Assembly: GCA_030950365.1 (NCBI GenBank)
Contig: JAUZRQ010000103.1
Location: 23,684-87,683, forward strand
Origin: Candidatus Zhuqueibacterota bacterium
Lineage (GTDB): Bacteria > Zhuqueibacterota > Zhuqueibacteria > Zhuqueibacterales > Geothermadaptataceae
Reading direction: 5' to 3'
DNA: 64,000 nt
Positions 20,101 to 27,968 of the stretch are shown piece after piece. The position numbers and the translations under genes were made by a program. Numbering within the stretch: the stretch's first letter is position 1; the number at the start of each line of letters is the position of its first letter. The notes beneath the pieces were generated by a model. That model saw nothing but the letters and a program-made list of their open reading frames with translations, had not been told where the DNA came from and did no database searches.

Positions 20101-22451
20101 AGGGTGCCGGTGGGGGGTTGTCGCAGGTCGCCGTCGATGGTGAGCCGGCCCGGCGACGTCCCCGGTTGCAGGATGCCGGAATTGACCAGTTCGGCGCCGG
20201 TAACGTCCAATGTACCGCTGCCGGACAGGATTCCGGTGTTCTCCAGCGTTCCGGCGGCCACGGTCATTCGCTGTCCACTCGCGATAACCAGGGCGCCGCG
20301 GTTGATTGTGGCGGCGGCATCCGGCTGGTTCAGGAGCAGCGGCTGCCTAATCTCCCATCGTCCTTCCTGGCTCAACTGGCCCCCATCCATAAGTTCGATG
20401 CGGCGCTCGCCAGCGGCAAACGTTCCGGGCAGCGCGCTCAGCACGCCGGATGCCGCGTTGTGAAACTTCCCCTTTTCCACGCGCAAAATGGCATCATGAA
20501 AACCTCGATCGCTGCTGCTGGTGAGTTCCATCCGGCCCGAGTTCTCCAAATCGGCGGTCAACGTCAACCGCGCGTCCCCCGTACTGGATTGCGCCTGCAA
20601 TTCGAACACGCCCTGGTTGGTCACCGGCGCATCCACCCCATTGTTGAACCCGCTGAACACCAGCCGCCCGTTTGCCGACAGGGTGCCCGGGCCGATCCGC
20701 ATATCGGTCATCTGGATGGCGCCTTCAATCCGGCCGGACAGCAGGTGCAAGCGGCCGCCATCCATGGAAAGGGTTTTGGTGCTATCCACCCGAATGATAC
20801 CGCTGTTGCTCACCCGGGCGCTGGTGTCGGCCATTCCAATGGAAAAATCGTACTGCTGTACTTGCACTGTTCCGGAATTTTCAAAGCTGGTTCCCCTGTC
20901 AAGTTGCAACTCGCGGGTGGCGACGCCGAAAGTGCCCGGCTGCGCTTCCAGCACGCCGCTGGTAAAATTCTGCAGGCGGCCGGATTTGACCTTGATGCGG
21001 GCATCGTAAAACGTCCGGTCGGACTGGCTGCTCAGAGCGAGCCGCCCGTGATTCTGTAATTCCGATTCGATTTTCAAAACCGCATCGCCGGACTGGGTGG
21101 CCGCTTCGACCACCATGCGGCCGGAGGCCTGGTTCACCAGCACAGCGGCCACCGTGTTGGTGCCATGGAATATCATGTGACCGTAGTTTTCGAGCTGGCC
21201 GGCAATGACGTTGCCGGCTTCCAGGGTCACCCGGACGCTGTCGGACAACTTGCCGGCTTGAATCCGGCTGGACGACAGAGCCATCGGACCGCGGATCCAG
21301 CCGTCATGCGGACGGAAGGTGCCTCTTTTCAAAGACAACGTCGCCGAGGTATCGATGTCCACCCGGCCGAAGTTGGCAAAACCGGCCGTAGTATCCACCA
21401 TGCTGATTTCTAGCGGATAAGTCACTTGCAACCGGCCGCGATTGACGAAGTGCACTCCGGACCGCAGGCGCAGGATGCGTCCTCCAGCGGAAAACGTGCC
21501 CGGGAGCGATGCCATCCGGCCGGAGCTCTCGTTGACCAGCGAATCGGCGCGCACATCCAGTATGGCATCGTAATAGCTGCGAGCGCTGGTGCTGCTGAAT
21601 TGCAAAAGGCCCGGACTTCTCAGGGTGCGCCACACCGTCAGCGTGGCGTCGCCGGATTGGTCATCGGCGCGGATTTCGAGGATGCCGTGGTTTTCAACAT
21701 CGCCGTCGATGGTGTTGCTTGTTCCGAGAAAAATCAAGTGGCCTGTGGAGGATAGGTTACCGCCGTCCAGCCCCATGGAGGCCATGTGGATCGGGCCGTC
21801 GATGGTGCCTGTGGATAAATCGAAAACGCCATTGCGTAGACTCAGGGTACGCGTGCTGTCCACCACGATCGCGCCATGATTGATGAGCTTTGCCGAGGTA
21901 TCGGCAAAAGCCAACTCGGCATCATATTCCAAAACTTCGATGTGGCCGCCGTTTTCCCATACGGAGCCGGCGTTGAGCCTGATCAGGCGCTTCCCCTGCC
22001 CCGGGGTTCCAGCGGCGATTTTCAGCACCGCACCGCTATCGCTGACGAAGCGCGCGCCGTCCAGCACCAGTTTCGCATCGTAAAACGATTCAGCCGCGAT
22101 GCTGGAAAGGACTATGGTGCTTTGACTGTACAACCGCTGTGTCACGGTGAGGGTGGCGTCACCATTCGTTGGATTGGCCTGAATCACCAATCGGGGATGA
22201 GAACCGGCGCCGCCCAGGGTCAAATCCGCCACGGTCACACTCTGTTGCACCACCACATCGTAACTGCCGGCAAGTGTGATGCCCACCGTGTCCTGGGTTC
22301 CGGGCACCTGGCCGGTACTCCAGTTGGCCGGATTGCTCCAGTCACCGCCCGCGGCGTTGGTCCAGCTTACCTGTCCAGCGAAAAGGGGAAATTGCGACAA
22401 AAACAGGAAAAGGAATACACTGAGGACCGGGAAAATGTGCTGCCTGCCCAT
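14127..22451 (-). CDS. Giant secreted multidomain adhesin-like protein (beta-helix repeats, 7 CARDB, PPC, sorting domain)
   Basis: 2774 residues from ATG 22451, chosen because GGAGG lies six bases before it and a signal peptide follows directly (MGRQHIFPVLSVFLFLFLSQ). An ATG 14 codons upstream is less likely. Residues ~30-870 form autotransporter-like beta-helix sequence containing four long internal repeats, each marked by (S/T/N)GDA.L.. and a (F/Y)(Y/H)DA block. Next come cadherin/Ig-like domains (~875-1055), then seven CARDB domains (~1058-1990), each starting like PDLRVTAVQAPPNAFSGDTI, then a PPC-like domain (~1995-2100, SGQARYYAFEAP). A long C-terminal part with DUF11-like sequence follows, ending in the FlgD-like sorting domain (LYANYPNPFNPRTAIQF ... 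VRKMTLLR). The role is probably surface adhesion or matrix. There is no catalytic motif. It stands alone, with over 500 bases free on each side. Confidence 0.9.
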   Translation of the reverse strand: MGRQHIFPVLSVFLFLFLSQFPLFAGQVSWTNAAGGDWSNPANWSTGQVPGTQDTVGITLAGSYDVVVQQSVTVADLTLGGAGSHPRLVIQANPTNGDATLTVTQRLYSQSTIVLSSIAAESFYDAKLVLDGARFVSDSGAVLKIAAGTPGQGKRLIRLNAGSVWENGGHIEVLEYDAELAFADTSAKLINHGAIVVDSTRTLSLRNGVFDLSTGTIDGPIHMASMGLDGGNLSSTGHLIFLGTSNTIDGDVENHGILEIRADDQSGDATLTVWRTLRSPGLLQFSSTSARSYYDAILDVRADSLVNESSGRMASLPGTFSAGGRILRLRSGVHFVNRGRLQVTYPLEISMVDTTAGFANFGRVDIDTSATLSLKRGTFRPHDGWIRGPMALSSSRIQAGKLSDSVRVTLEAGNVIAGQLENYGHMIFHGTNTVAAVLVNQASGRMVVEAATQSGDAVLKIESELQNHGRLALSSQSDRTFYDARIKVKSGRLQNFTSGVLEAQPGTFGVATRELQLDRGTSFENSGTVQVQQYDFSIGMADTSARVSNSGIIRVDSTKTLSMDGGRLHLLSGRIEGAIQMTDMRIGPGTLSANGRLVFSGFNNGVDAPVTNQGVFELQAQSSTGDARLTLTADLENSGRMELTSSSDRGFHDAILRVEKGKFHNAASGVLSALPGTFAAGERRIELMDGGQLSQEGRWEIRQPLLLNQPDAAATINRGALVIASGQRMTVAAGTLENTGILSGSGTLDVTGAELVNSGILQPGTSPGRLTIDGDLRQPPTGTLAIEIGGLDPGTGHDVLDVTGAVDLDGTLQVQWFGGFFPADADSFRVLNYGSRRGTFAQITGGNLGGGQQLSPQYQADHLTLVYQHTGNRAPVAGNDAATTAEDEPVLIPILRNDADPDGDPFQLAALDTGQTVGSVRLNAGDTTVTYTPPPDFNGEDRFEYRIADVYGLQARATVTITVTPVNDPPRIHSTPPAVAYVNSVYEYPVSAVDVDGDALTYTLISGPAWLGFSTGSSVLRGTPGAGDVGEANVTIEVRDSHGAAAQQSFTLTVVQRSDLANLTVSQVQAPAQVFSGESIEIRWTVTNNGNQSTDAPRWSDRVYFSDDTVWDARTDRLIVSKLNPTFLLPGDSYTNRATFTVPLGASGPHTIFVVTDAEDELIEGEETDNRTAATVQVTLSPMPDLRVTAVQAPPNAFSGDTIEVAWTVENVGNGPTLVDAWYDGFFLSSDSVLDYSLIRANRIRFEDHFLDQRKHTGILQPGESYQATARIALPHYQFGSMHLFVFTDTRANPRGAERGDVFEHTNEFNNAAAAIIDITLTPPPDLVVTSVLHADNGRSGEPLYVEWTVENQGARRAMESQWTDRIFLSSSPAFHPDSVRILGDLFHRGGLETGDGYQASRQVYLPEGIAGPFYIFVQTDADEEVFEYTFEENNRLAGSPALRVALSPWPDLVPLPASTPDSATAGETVMVQWRVRNEGTAATQAHFWLDRLYLTADSAWNGTGGWLLAEVRHDSALTPGAEAQQEVEVGLPAELNGTYFLFVAADAGDLIYEHVGEGNNVARIGTLVVRPYPAEDLQVTRAVAPANGQSGETVALEWTVQNAGQGATRVGRWQDAVYLSLDRTLNRDFDRLLARLPRELPLGPGASYRRQVQVNLPNGVSGSYYFLFVADDGGVVQDAQPLNNVLATQTPMLIQLSPSPDLQIDSLHTVTQAFAGQPIAVEVWMRNAGAAIPESAAWFDAVYLSADNLLDDRDQRLTTVERRGLLATGGSLTDTLHVMLPNYLAGDYVLIYKTDSRNDLYEHQAEANNLLGLPLRIDFMPPSDLVVGAITVPDSARPGEPVTVEWTLRNQGTNAINGIVHDAVYVSADTVWDVSDALVGIHPHLVDLPPGAGAQVRMKVNLAARLNADSTTSMSQRLPGLAIGDYHIIVRADVRNAIREEDETNNLAVSADRVHVLVRELALNVPEQDTIDSGQARYYAFEAPANEDVQVRVLGADGFFELYVNHGSMPDRSRYDLTGGAPFSAEQTVSIAPPKPGKYYILVHAVQVPQEATAFTIEVKTWSFQLFSVEESPVGDRGEFTLALNGARLRPDTRVFLLRNGQRFEAVRTAFIDGSRIIALFDADPLEPGRWDVVARQPDGTEAVLPQALTVEPALPPGLRVTLEMPPVSRIDRRIPIQLRAENLANVNVERALVWMTMPPDMKLTLFDDFVHVDSLLHFPGPFVTPDGRQQVMWLTFSNIGPRQTKVLNGWLEFNRTGTYEFQIETFVTTTPEHIRIMATTWLEAGRQGWVSFTPTQTTPPLGKVLQEDCSALKGLEPSLYKLCLQDNARKEKVKDLTGIVEAGAKIPGTAVKPQRPGLTAPYHVGRFAYELYKTGEKWDDLDRQTAEAVRSQDPNDILGPAGYGDEHWVSAFRPLEYTIRFENDPEFATAPAQQVRIELPLDSTLDARSFRLGSFGFANLQFTVPENVSYYRNRLDARDSLGVLVDVNAGIDIVNHKAFWIFRSIDPSTGELPADPLLGLLPVNDAARRGEGFVQFQVRADAGAQTGDRVQARARIVFDTNDPIDTPEIFHTLDADLPTSRLDAVPAQVEQRDVELQWQASDAGAGLKQFALYISTDDGPFQLLENGIEGQAYRFSGEPGHVYRLFVLAEDWTGNAEAAKTAAEITFQIVVTSVADRALPKVFRLYANYPNPFNPRTAIQFDVPRETRVEIRIFNVLGQEVRLLADKPFAPGTHTLQWDGRSGSGRAVGSGVYFILMKTDGFTAVRKMTLLR

Positions 22452-22989
22452 ATGGCCTCCACTTGAATAAGGTTGAAAAAATGCGAGGCTCACCAGCCTT
22501 CGTTAGAAAAAACCGGAATGACAATCAAATATCCAAAACCAATATCATCGAAAAGAAGGAAGTATTCTCCAGGCGCTTTGCAAGGACGGTTTCTTGTTGT
22601 GTAGTTCTCGGCAGGCCCCCAAAGGGCGAAAAGCAGGCAGCAGAAGCGCTTCCACCAGATCCAGCATTAACTGGTTTGTCGTTCAATCGTGTTTACAAAC
22701 CAACAGCGGGCCCCGGAGCAAAGGTTCTATGATGCTGGCATGCTCCCTGTCAGTTGCGGCATAGCTTTTGGTGTAGCCAGACGTGGGCACGAAAGACACC
22801 GCAACATGGGAGTCGCCCTTTGCCGTTACAGAACTGCAACTACATGCCCGGGACAATGAACGGTTCGTGGCCTCATAAGTCATATCCGCTGGCTTTCGAC
22901 CGATGGGACTACGATGAATTGGTTCATTTTTTCTTAAAATAACACGATATTTAACTATCGCAAGGACTTTTTGGCTCAGGGAACTAAAT
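22452..22989. other. Divergent intergenic region, 538 bp
   Basis: It separates the minus-strand giant gene from the plus-strand HDOD gene and should contain both promoters. TGGTTTGT (22672-22679) and ACAAACCA (22695-22702) form an eight-base inverted repeat around 15 bases. Short open frames on both strands have no support as genes. Confidence 0.5.
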
Positions 22990-23910
22990 ATGGCCCATAG
23001 GGTCCGCAACGTTTGTTATGCAGATTCAGATATCGGACAAAAATCCGATAATGTCAATATGAAACCTGAAACCGTACTGGCCCTGTTTACCGCTTTTGAG
23101 GATGACTTGCTGCAGCAGGTTGTCCAGATGACCGAAGAATTTCCAGCGCCGCCCACCATTTTGAATCGCATTTTGGAATTGACTAATAACCCGACAACTC
23201 AGGTGGAACAGGTGGCCGAGGTTCTCGCCACCGAACCGGCTGTGGCGGCCAAGGTGCTGAAGCAGTCCAACTCGGCTTTTTACGGACGTTCACGCAAAAT
23301 TTCTTCCATTCATGATGCCGTAATAATGTTGGGGTTCTACACCATCCGTAGTCTGGTAGTGGCCACGGCGGCGCACAGTCTATATTTTCGCGGTCAAGAA
23401 AGCCAGCAGTTGCGCCACAGCATGTGGGAGCACAGCCTGGCTACAGCCATCGCCGCGCGTATGGTAGCCCGAGCCCTGCGCAATGTGAATCCGGAGGTGG
23501 CGTACATCGCGGGCCTCCTGCATGACGTCGGCAAACTGGTCCTGCTAGACCGCTGGCCGCAGCGCTTTGCGCAGGTGGTAGAACAGCCAAACGATGCCTC
23601 GGTGGCTTCATTGGAAATCGAGCTCGAGCAATTTGGGTTCACTCATCCCCTGGTGGGTGCGGTTTTGATTGACCGCTGGCTGTTTCCGCAGCCACTGGTG
23701 GCGGCCGTGGCGCTGCACCATGAGGTGGATAGCCTGAATGAAATCCCGGGAATTGTGCATTACGCCAACATATTTGTATCGCATCTTGGCTACAATCTAT
23801 ACACCGTATCACAAGACGCCCTGACCGCCATCAGTGAAGAGCCGCTGATCGACCGCGGCGACTTCGAATCAGCGTTTTCGGAACAGAAGGCCCTATTCGA
23901 TGCCGCCTGA
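22990..23910 (+). CDS. HDOD-domain signal transduction protein
   Basis: 306 residues. The start at 22990 follows AGGGA at suitable distance; an internal ATG at 23059 (MKPETVL) is an alternative. The HDOD domain spans ~45-255: FPAPPTILNRILELT, then VLKQSNSAFYGRSRKISSIHDAVIMLGF, and the HD-like AGLLHDVGKLVLLDRWP. HDOD proteins act in cytoplasmic signalling, often with chemotaxis, c-di-GMP or stress pathways; most are thought not to be active hydrolases. No second domain is present. It is followed after 77 bases by a larger HDOD-GAF protein on the same strand, probably in one operon. Confidence 0.9.
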   Translation: MAHRVRNVCYADSDIGQKSDNVNMKPETVLALFTAFEDDLLQQVVQMTEEFPAPPTILNRILELTNNPTTQVEQVAEVLATEPAVAAKVLKQSNSAFYGRSRKISSIHDAVIMLGFYTIRSLVVATAAHSLYFRGQESQQLRHSMWEHSLATAIAARMVARALRNVNPEVAYIAGLLHDVGKLVLLDRWPQRFAQVVEQPNDASVASLEIELEQFGFTHPLVGAVLIDRWLFPQPLVAAVALHHEVDSLNEIPGIVHYANIFVSHLGYNLYTVSQDALTAISEEPLIDRGDFESAFSEQKALFDAA

Positions 23911-23987
23911 TGGGGGCGTTCTTTCAATGACTCCAAATGAGGCAATAACCATGGCCACGCTACAACTATATTTGCAGGGTAACATCT

Positions 23988-25466
23988 ATGAATTCCGATC
24001 GTAACCGGCTGCGTAGCCTGGTGGAAACCACCGATGATTTACCGGCGATGCCACAAATCTGGATGCGTGTACGCAAAATAACCGAAGACCTGCACGCCTC
24101 GGCCTATGACGTTGCCGAAGTCATTCTCAAAGACCAGGCCATGACGGCGCGCATTCTTAAAGCCGCCAACTCAGCCGTATATGCCGGATATCATCAGAAA
24201 ATCACCACCATTACCAACGCCATTGTGTTGCTAGGCTTCAAAGAGGTGCGCAACATTGTTTTGGGCTATGCGGCCTTTCATATGCTTAACCGCCTTAAAA
24301 GGAGCAATCATTTTGATTTCAAGTCGTTTTGGGTGCATTCCCTGGCCACCGCGGTAGCTGCCCGAATGATTAGCGAGTCAGTGAGCTATGAATTGCCGGA
24401 AGAGGCATTTGTGGCCGGTTTGCTGCACGACATCGGCAAGCTGATCGCCGCTTACTTGCTGCCGGACGCCTATGGCGAGGTATTGACGCGCCTTGACCGG
24501 AAGGGCAATACTCTTAAATTAGAGCGAGAGATTCTGGGTGCGGATCATCAGGAAATCGGTCAGTGGGCAGCACAGCGCTGGGTTTTTCCAGACGTTTTAA
24601 AACGGTGCATAGGCGCCCACCACCGCGCCAAGTTGAAAGCTCGAGAAAAAAGTAAGCATGTGCTGGTGGACATTGTGGCCGTGGCTAACGACATGGCCAA
24701 AATTATTTTTCGTACTGCAGTCAACTACGATCAAATCGATCCTCGCGAGGCACAGGTGCAAGCCCAGGCCACGATCGGTATCCCCAAAGAACGCTGGGCT
24801 ACCATCCTGCGCCAGCTCGCCACCAATGTGCGCAAGTTCATTGATGAATTCAACCTCAAACAGGAAGACCTCGAAGCTTACACCGAATACCTGGAAGAGT
24901 CCAACCAAGAGCACATTCGTACCGAACGATTTTACGAGGAACTCAATCGCGAACTCACTGAAAAGGTAAAGGAACTCAATACCCTGAATCAATTTTCCAC
25001 CGCCCTACTACAAACCGTGGATACCGATGAGATAATACATTTATTGATCGAGAGCATCTATCGCGCGGTTAATTTCAGCCGCGTGATACTGCTGACGCCA
25101 CAACGGCGCAAACTGGAACTGGTCGTCCGCGAAGGCATCGGCGCAGATGTGGAGCACCTCTTGCAAGTGGCCACGCTGGATTTACGACAGAAGGGGGCCA
25201 TCGCCAGCAGCTTTCGAGAAGGCAAAATCATCAACATTTTGAATGCCGCATCGCACCTCTACGCAGATCAGGTCTCCAAGCAGGAACTGGAGTTGCTCAA
25301 ATGCGCCAGCTTTGCCTGCGTACCGCTCATTGTCAACAGCGAGGCACGCGGCGTGATCGTGGTGGATAATCACATTCCGGCCGAGCCTGTTCCCGATCAT
25401 CGGCTGAATGCCGTGGTGACGTTCGTGAATCAGGCCAGCCTGGCGTTGCAGCGGGCGGTGGTTTAA
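23988..25466 (+). CDS. HDOD-GAF signal transduction protein
   Basis: 492 residues. The HDOD domain (~15-225) has LPAMPQIWMRVRKIT, ILKAANSAVYAGYHQKITTI and AGLLHDIGKLIAAYLLP. A helical linker with coiled-coil character (~285-330) leads to a GAF domain (~335-490, TVDTDEIIHLLIESIYRAVNFSRVILL ... GVIVVDNHIPAEPV). The GAF domain probably senses a small molecule and tunes the HDOD part. The sequence is clearly paralogous to the preceding gene in its HDOD region, suggesting a tandem duplication followed by gain or loss of GAF. It is transcribed in the same direction with a 77-base gap. Confidence 0.9.
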   Translation: MNSDRNRLRSLVETTDDLPAMPQIWMRVRKITEDLHASAYDVAEVILKDQAMTARILKAANSAVYAGYHQKITTITNAIVLLGFKEVRNIVLGYAAFHMLNRLKRSNHFDFKSFWVHSLATAVAARMISESVSYELPEEAFVAGLLHDIGKLIAAYLLPDAYGEVLTRLDRKGNTLKLEREILGADHQEIGQWAAQRWVFPDVLKRCIGAHHRAKLKAREKSKHVLVDIVAVANDMAKIIFRTAVNYDQIDPREAQVQAQATIGIPKERWATILRQLATNVRKFIDEFNLKQEDLEAYTEYLEESNQEHIRTERFYEELNRELTEKVKELNTLNQFSTALLQTVDTDEIIHLLIESIYRAVNFSRVILLTPQRRKLELVVREGIGADVEHLLQVATLDLRQKGAIASSFREGKIINILNAASHLYADQVSKQELELLKCASFACVPLIVNSEARGVIVVDNHIPAEPVPDHRLNAVVTFVNQASLALQRAVV

Positions 25467-25590
25467 TTAAAAGGAATGCTCTCGCAGAGCCTGTCGGGAG
25501 CGCAGAGGTTTTCTTTCAGGGGAATTAGAAAATTCAATTAAAGACACAATCGAAATAGGCAATGACATTCACTCTCCATATAAAATAATA

Positions 25591-25607
25591 TCCGCGTCCA
25601 TCCGTGG
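25591..25607 (+). repeat. Dispersed 17-nt repeat, copy 1
   Basis: TCCGCGTCCATCCGTGG matches 15 of 17 bases of the reverse complement of 29126-29142; both differences are A/G. Each copy lies in a non-coding gap. Confidence 0.5.
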
Positions 25608-25724
25608 TTCCTAATAATCAGCGCCAAGCTGTGAAATCCTGGGGTTCGAATAGCCACCGTCTGCAGTCGCCATTCTGGTCTCAACGCTCTCTCCTTCGAT
25701 GGCCATTCGGGAAAGAATTGTTGC

Positions 25725-25753
25725 TTGTAATTTGATGCATTTTTTTGTATAAT
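25725..25753 (+). promoter_or_regulatory. Sigma70-like promoter before the methyltransferase/MTHFR gene
   Basis: TTGTAA (25725-25730) and TATAAT (25748-25753) are separated by 17 bases, the ideal spacing. Transcription would start near 25760, giving a leader of about 290 bases before the ATG at 26050. Confidence 0.5.
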
Positions 25754-26049
25754 CCATCAATCGTATGCATTTAGGTCGGCAGAGATAAGCCTCACGCCCT
25801 GTTATTGAACCGGTTTCCCCTTATTTAAATACCATGGAGATGATGGCGGCGCCCCAAATGGTGCTGACTAACGCCAAAGCATCTTTTGTATGCTACTTTA
25901 AAGATATCTACACGCCAGGCCGAATTGTTTAACACAGCAATTATTCAAAGCTGACGCAACGCCATTTTGCAAAATCAGGCATTAGGCCTGAATCCATTGC
26001 TTATCCAAAAGAAGCATAAGGCCAATTCATAGCGTTTTAGCAGACGATT

Positions 26050-27906
26050 ATGACACGCACTTCAATTATAGACGAGATGACGGAAAACATTATCGTGGGC
26101 GATGGCGCTATGGGCACCATGCTCTACGCCCGCGGCATCCCGTTTTCGCACTGTTTCGACGAGCTCAATTTAAGCCGGCCGGCGCTGGTTCAGGAAATAT
26201 TGCGCGATTATGTGTATGCCGGCGCGCGTGCGGTGGAAACCAACACCTTCACCGCCAACGCCCATAAGCTGGCGCGCTACGACCTGCAGGATCGCGTGGA
26301 AGAGATCAACATCCGCGGGGTGGAAATTGCGCGCACGGTGGCCGGCGATCGCGCTTATGTGCTGGCTTCGGTGGGACCGGTGCGTACGGGCGAAACTGAC
26401 GACATTTCCGACGAGGCCATTCGGCAGGTGCTCATCGAACAGATTTCCGCGCTGGACGCAGCCAAACCGGACGCCATCATCCTGGAAACGTTTACGCGCG
26501 CCTCAGAGCTGGAAATCGCTTTGCAGGCCGCGCGCTCGGTGACCCGGCTGCCGGTCATCGCGCAGCTCACTGTGGACGAAGAAGGCTACACCCGCGACGG
26601 CCAGCACATCGTGCCGGCATTCAAACGGCTGCGCAAGCTCGGCGCGTCGGCCGTCGGGATCAACTGCGCCAAAGGGCCCGCCGGTATATTGCGCGCGCTG
26701 GAACAGGTGCCGCTGGAAGAAGGCATGCTGTTGTCGGCCTATCCCAACGCCGGATTGCCGGCGTTCGTGGACGGGCGCTACATGTACCTCTCCACGCCCG
26801 AGTATTTTGCGGACAGTGCCTTGCGGTTTCGCGAGCAGGGCGTACGGCTCATCGGCGGCTGCTGCGGTACCACCCCGGAACACGTGCAGGCCATGGCCCG
26901 AGCGCTGGAAGGGCTGAAACCGGTGACGCAAAAATCGGTGGTGGCGCACAAAGTGCAGGTCCGGCCCATCCGCCGGCCGCGCGAGCTCCGGCCTGAGCTG
27001 CTGGATATCGTCAAGCAGCGGCCCACCTTCGTGGTGGAATTGGATCCGCCACGCGACCTCGATTATGAGAAAATCATCCAGGGGGCCCGCGCGCTCAAAG
27101 AATGCGGCGCCGACGCCATCACCATGGCCGATTCGTCCCTTGGCATCACGCGCATGAGCAATATGGCGCTGGGGCACCTGGTGCACGAGCAGACCGGACT
27201 TTTGCCCATTTTGCACCTCGCCTGCCGCGATCGCAACCTCATCGGCATTCAGGCCGAGCTCATGGGCATGTATGCGCTGGGCCTGCATTACGTGCTCGCC
27301 ATCACCGGCGATCCGGCCAAATTCGGCGATCAGCCCGGCGCCACCTCGGTGTACGATCTCAACAGTTTCAATCTGGTGCGCATGATCAAGCAACTCAACC
27401 GCGGCGTGTCGTTTGCCGGCCGGGCGCTGGGACAGGCCACGCAGTTTGTCGTCGGCGTGGCGTTCAATCCCAACGTGCCGAAGATGGACAGCCAGGTGCG
27501 CCGGCTGGAAAAAAAGGTGGCCCTGGGCGCTGATTTCGTCATGACCCAGCCGATTTACCGCAAGCAGCAGGCCAAAGCGTTGGCGAAAATGGCGCGCGAG
27601 TTCGACATCCCGTTTTTCGTGGGCATCATGCCGCTGGTCAGCGCGCGCAACGCCGAATTTTTGCACAACGAGGTTCCGGGGATCGAGATCCCGGACGACA
27701 TCCGCAAGCGCATGGCCAAATACGAGGGCGAGCGCGCCCGCGAAGAGGGCATTAAAATCGCGTATGAGCTCGAACAGGAAGTGCTGAGCTATTTCAACGG
27801 CATTTATCTGATTACGCCGTTCAAACGTTACGAGATGTGCGTGCGGCTGGTGGAAATGGCCCGGCCGATCGACACGCAGAAGGTGGAGCTCAGTCAGGCA
27901 GGCTGA
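26050..27906 (+). CDS. Bifunctional homocysteine S-methyltransferase / methylenetetrahydrofolate reductase
   Basis: 618 residues. The N-terminal half (~1-290) is a Zn-dependent homocysteine S-methyltransferase barrel: GDGAMGTMLYARG near the start, and the three expected Zn-ligand cysteines in GINCAKGP and GGCCGTTPEH. The C-terminal half (~325-610) is a MetF-type 5,10-methylenetetrahydrofolate reductase (FVVELDPPRD, LAITGDPAKFGD, DFVMTQPIY). The same fusion is known in YitJ of Bacillus subtilis. The product should make 5-methyl-THF and transfer a methyl group to homocysteine for methionine synthesis; whether the methyl donor is the folate or S-methylmethionine cannot be told from sequence. The gene has a long leader and is followed after 62 bases by the VWA gene. 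Confidence 0.93.
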   Translation: MTRTSIIDEMTENIIVGDGAMGTMLYARGIPFSHCFDELNLSRPALVQEILRDYVYAGARAVETNTFTANAHKLARYDLQDRVEEINIRGVEIARTVAGDRAYVLASVGPVRTGETDDISDEAIRQVLIEQISALDAAKPDAIILETFTRASELEIALQAARSVTRLPVIAQLTVDEEGYTRDGQHIVPAFKRLRKLGASAVGINCAKGPAGILRALEQVPLEEGMLLSAYPNAGLPAFVDGRYMYLSTPEYFADSALRFREQGVRLIGGCCGTTPEHVQAMARALEGLKPVTQKSVVAHKVQVRPIRRPRELRPELLDIVKQRPTFVVELDPPRDLDYEKIIQGARALKECGADAITMADSSLGITRMSNMALGHLVHEQTGLLPILHLACRDRNLIGIQAELMGMYALGLHYVLAITGDPAKFGDQPGATSVYDLNSFNLVRMIKQLNRGVSFAGRALGQATQFVVGVAFNPNVPKMDSQVRRLEKKVALGADFVMTQPIYRKQQAKALAKMAREFDIPFFVGIMPLVSARNAEFLHNEVPGIEIPDDIRKRMAKYEGERAREEGIKIAYELEQEVLSYFNGIYLITPFKRYEMCVRLVEMARPIDTQKVELSQAG

Positions 27907-27968
27907 CCTCCGTCACCCAACCCCGCTGGCATGGTCGCGAAGCCAGCCGGCGATCGGAGGGAGCAATC

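Larger units (their letters stand above)
25467..26049. other. Intergenic region with a promoter and a long leader, 583 bp
   Basis: It carries a dispersed-repeat copy (25591-25607) and a good sigma70-type promoter (25725-25753) about 290 bases before the next start. The leader was searched by eye for S-box, cobalamin and folate riboswitch cores; none was recognised. Confidence 0.5.

Noticed and set aside
19002..21059. 685-codon open frame on the plus strand (also 17040-18602)
   Set aside because: Antisense to the giant secreted protein; no domain or start site, and the minus-strand protein has clear CARDB and beta-helix repeats here.
25754..26049. S-box, cobalamin or folate riboswitch in the leader
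   Set aside because: No conserved core of these classes was seen.
26503..27666. 387-codon minus-strand open frame
   Set aside because: Shadow of the homocysteine methyltransferase/MTHFR gene; His-rich translation with no family resemblance.
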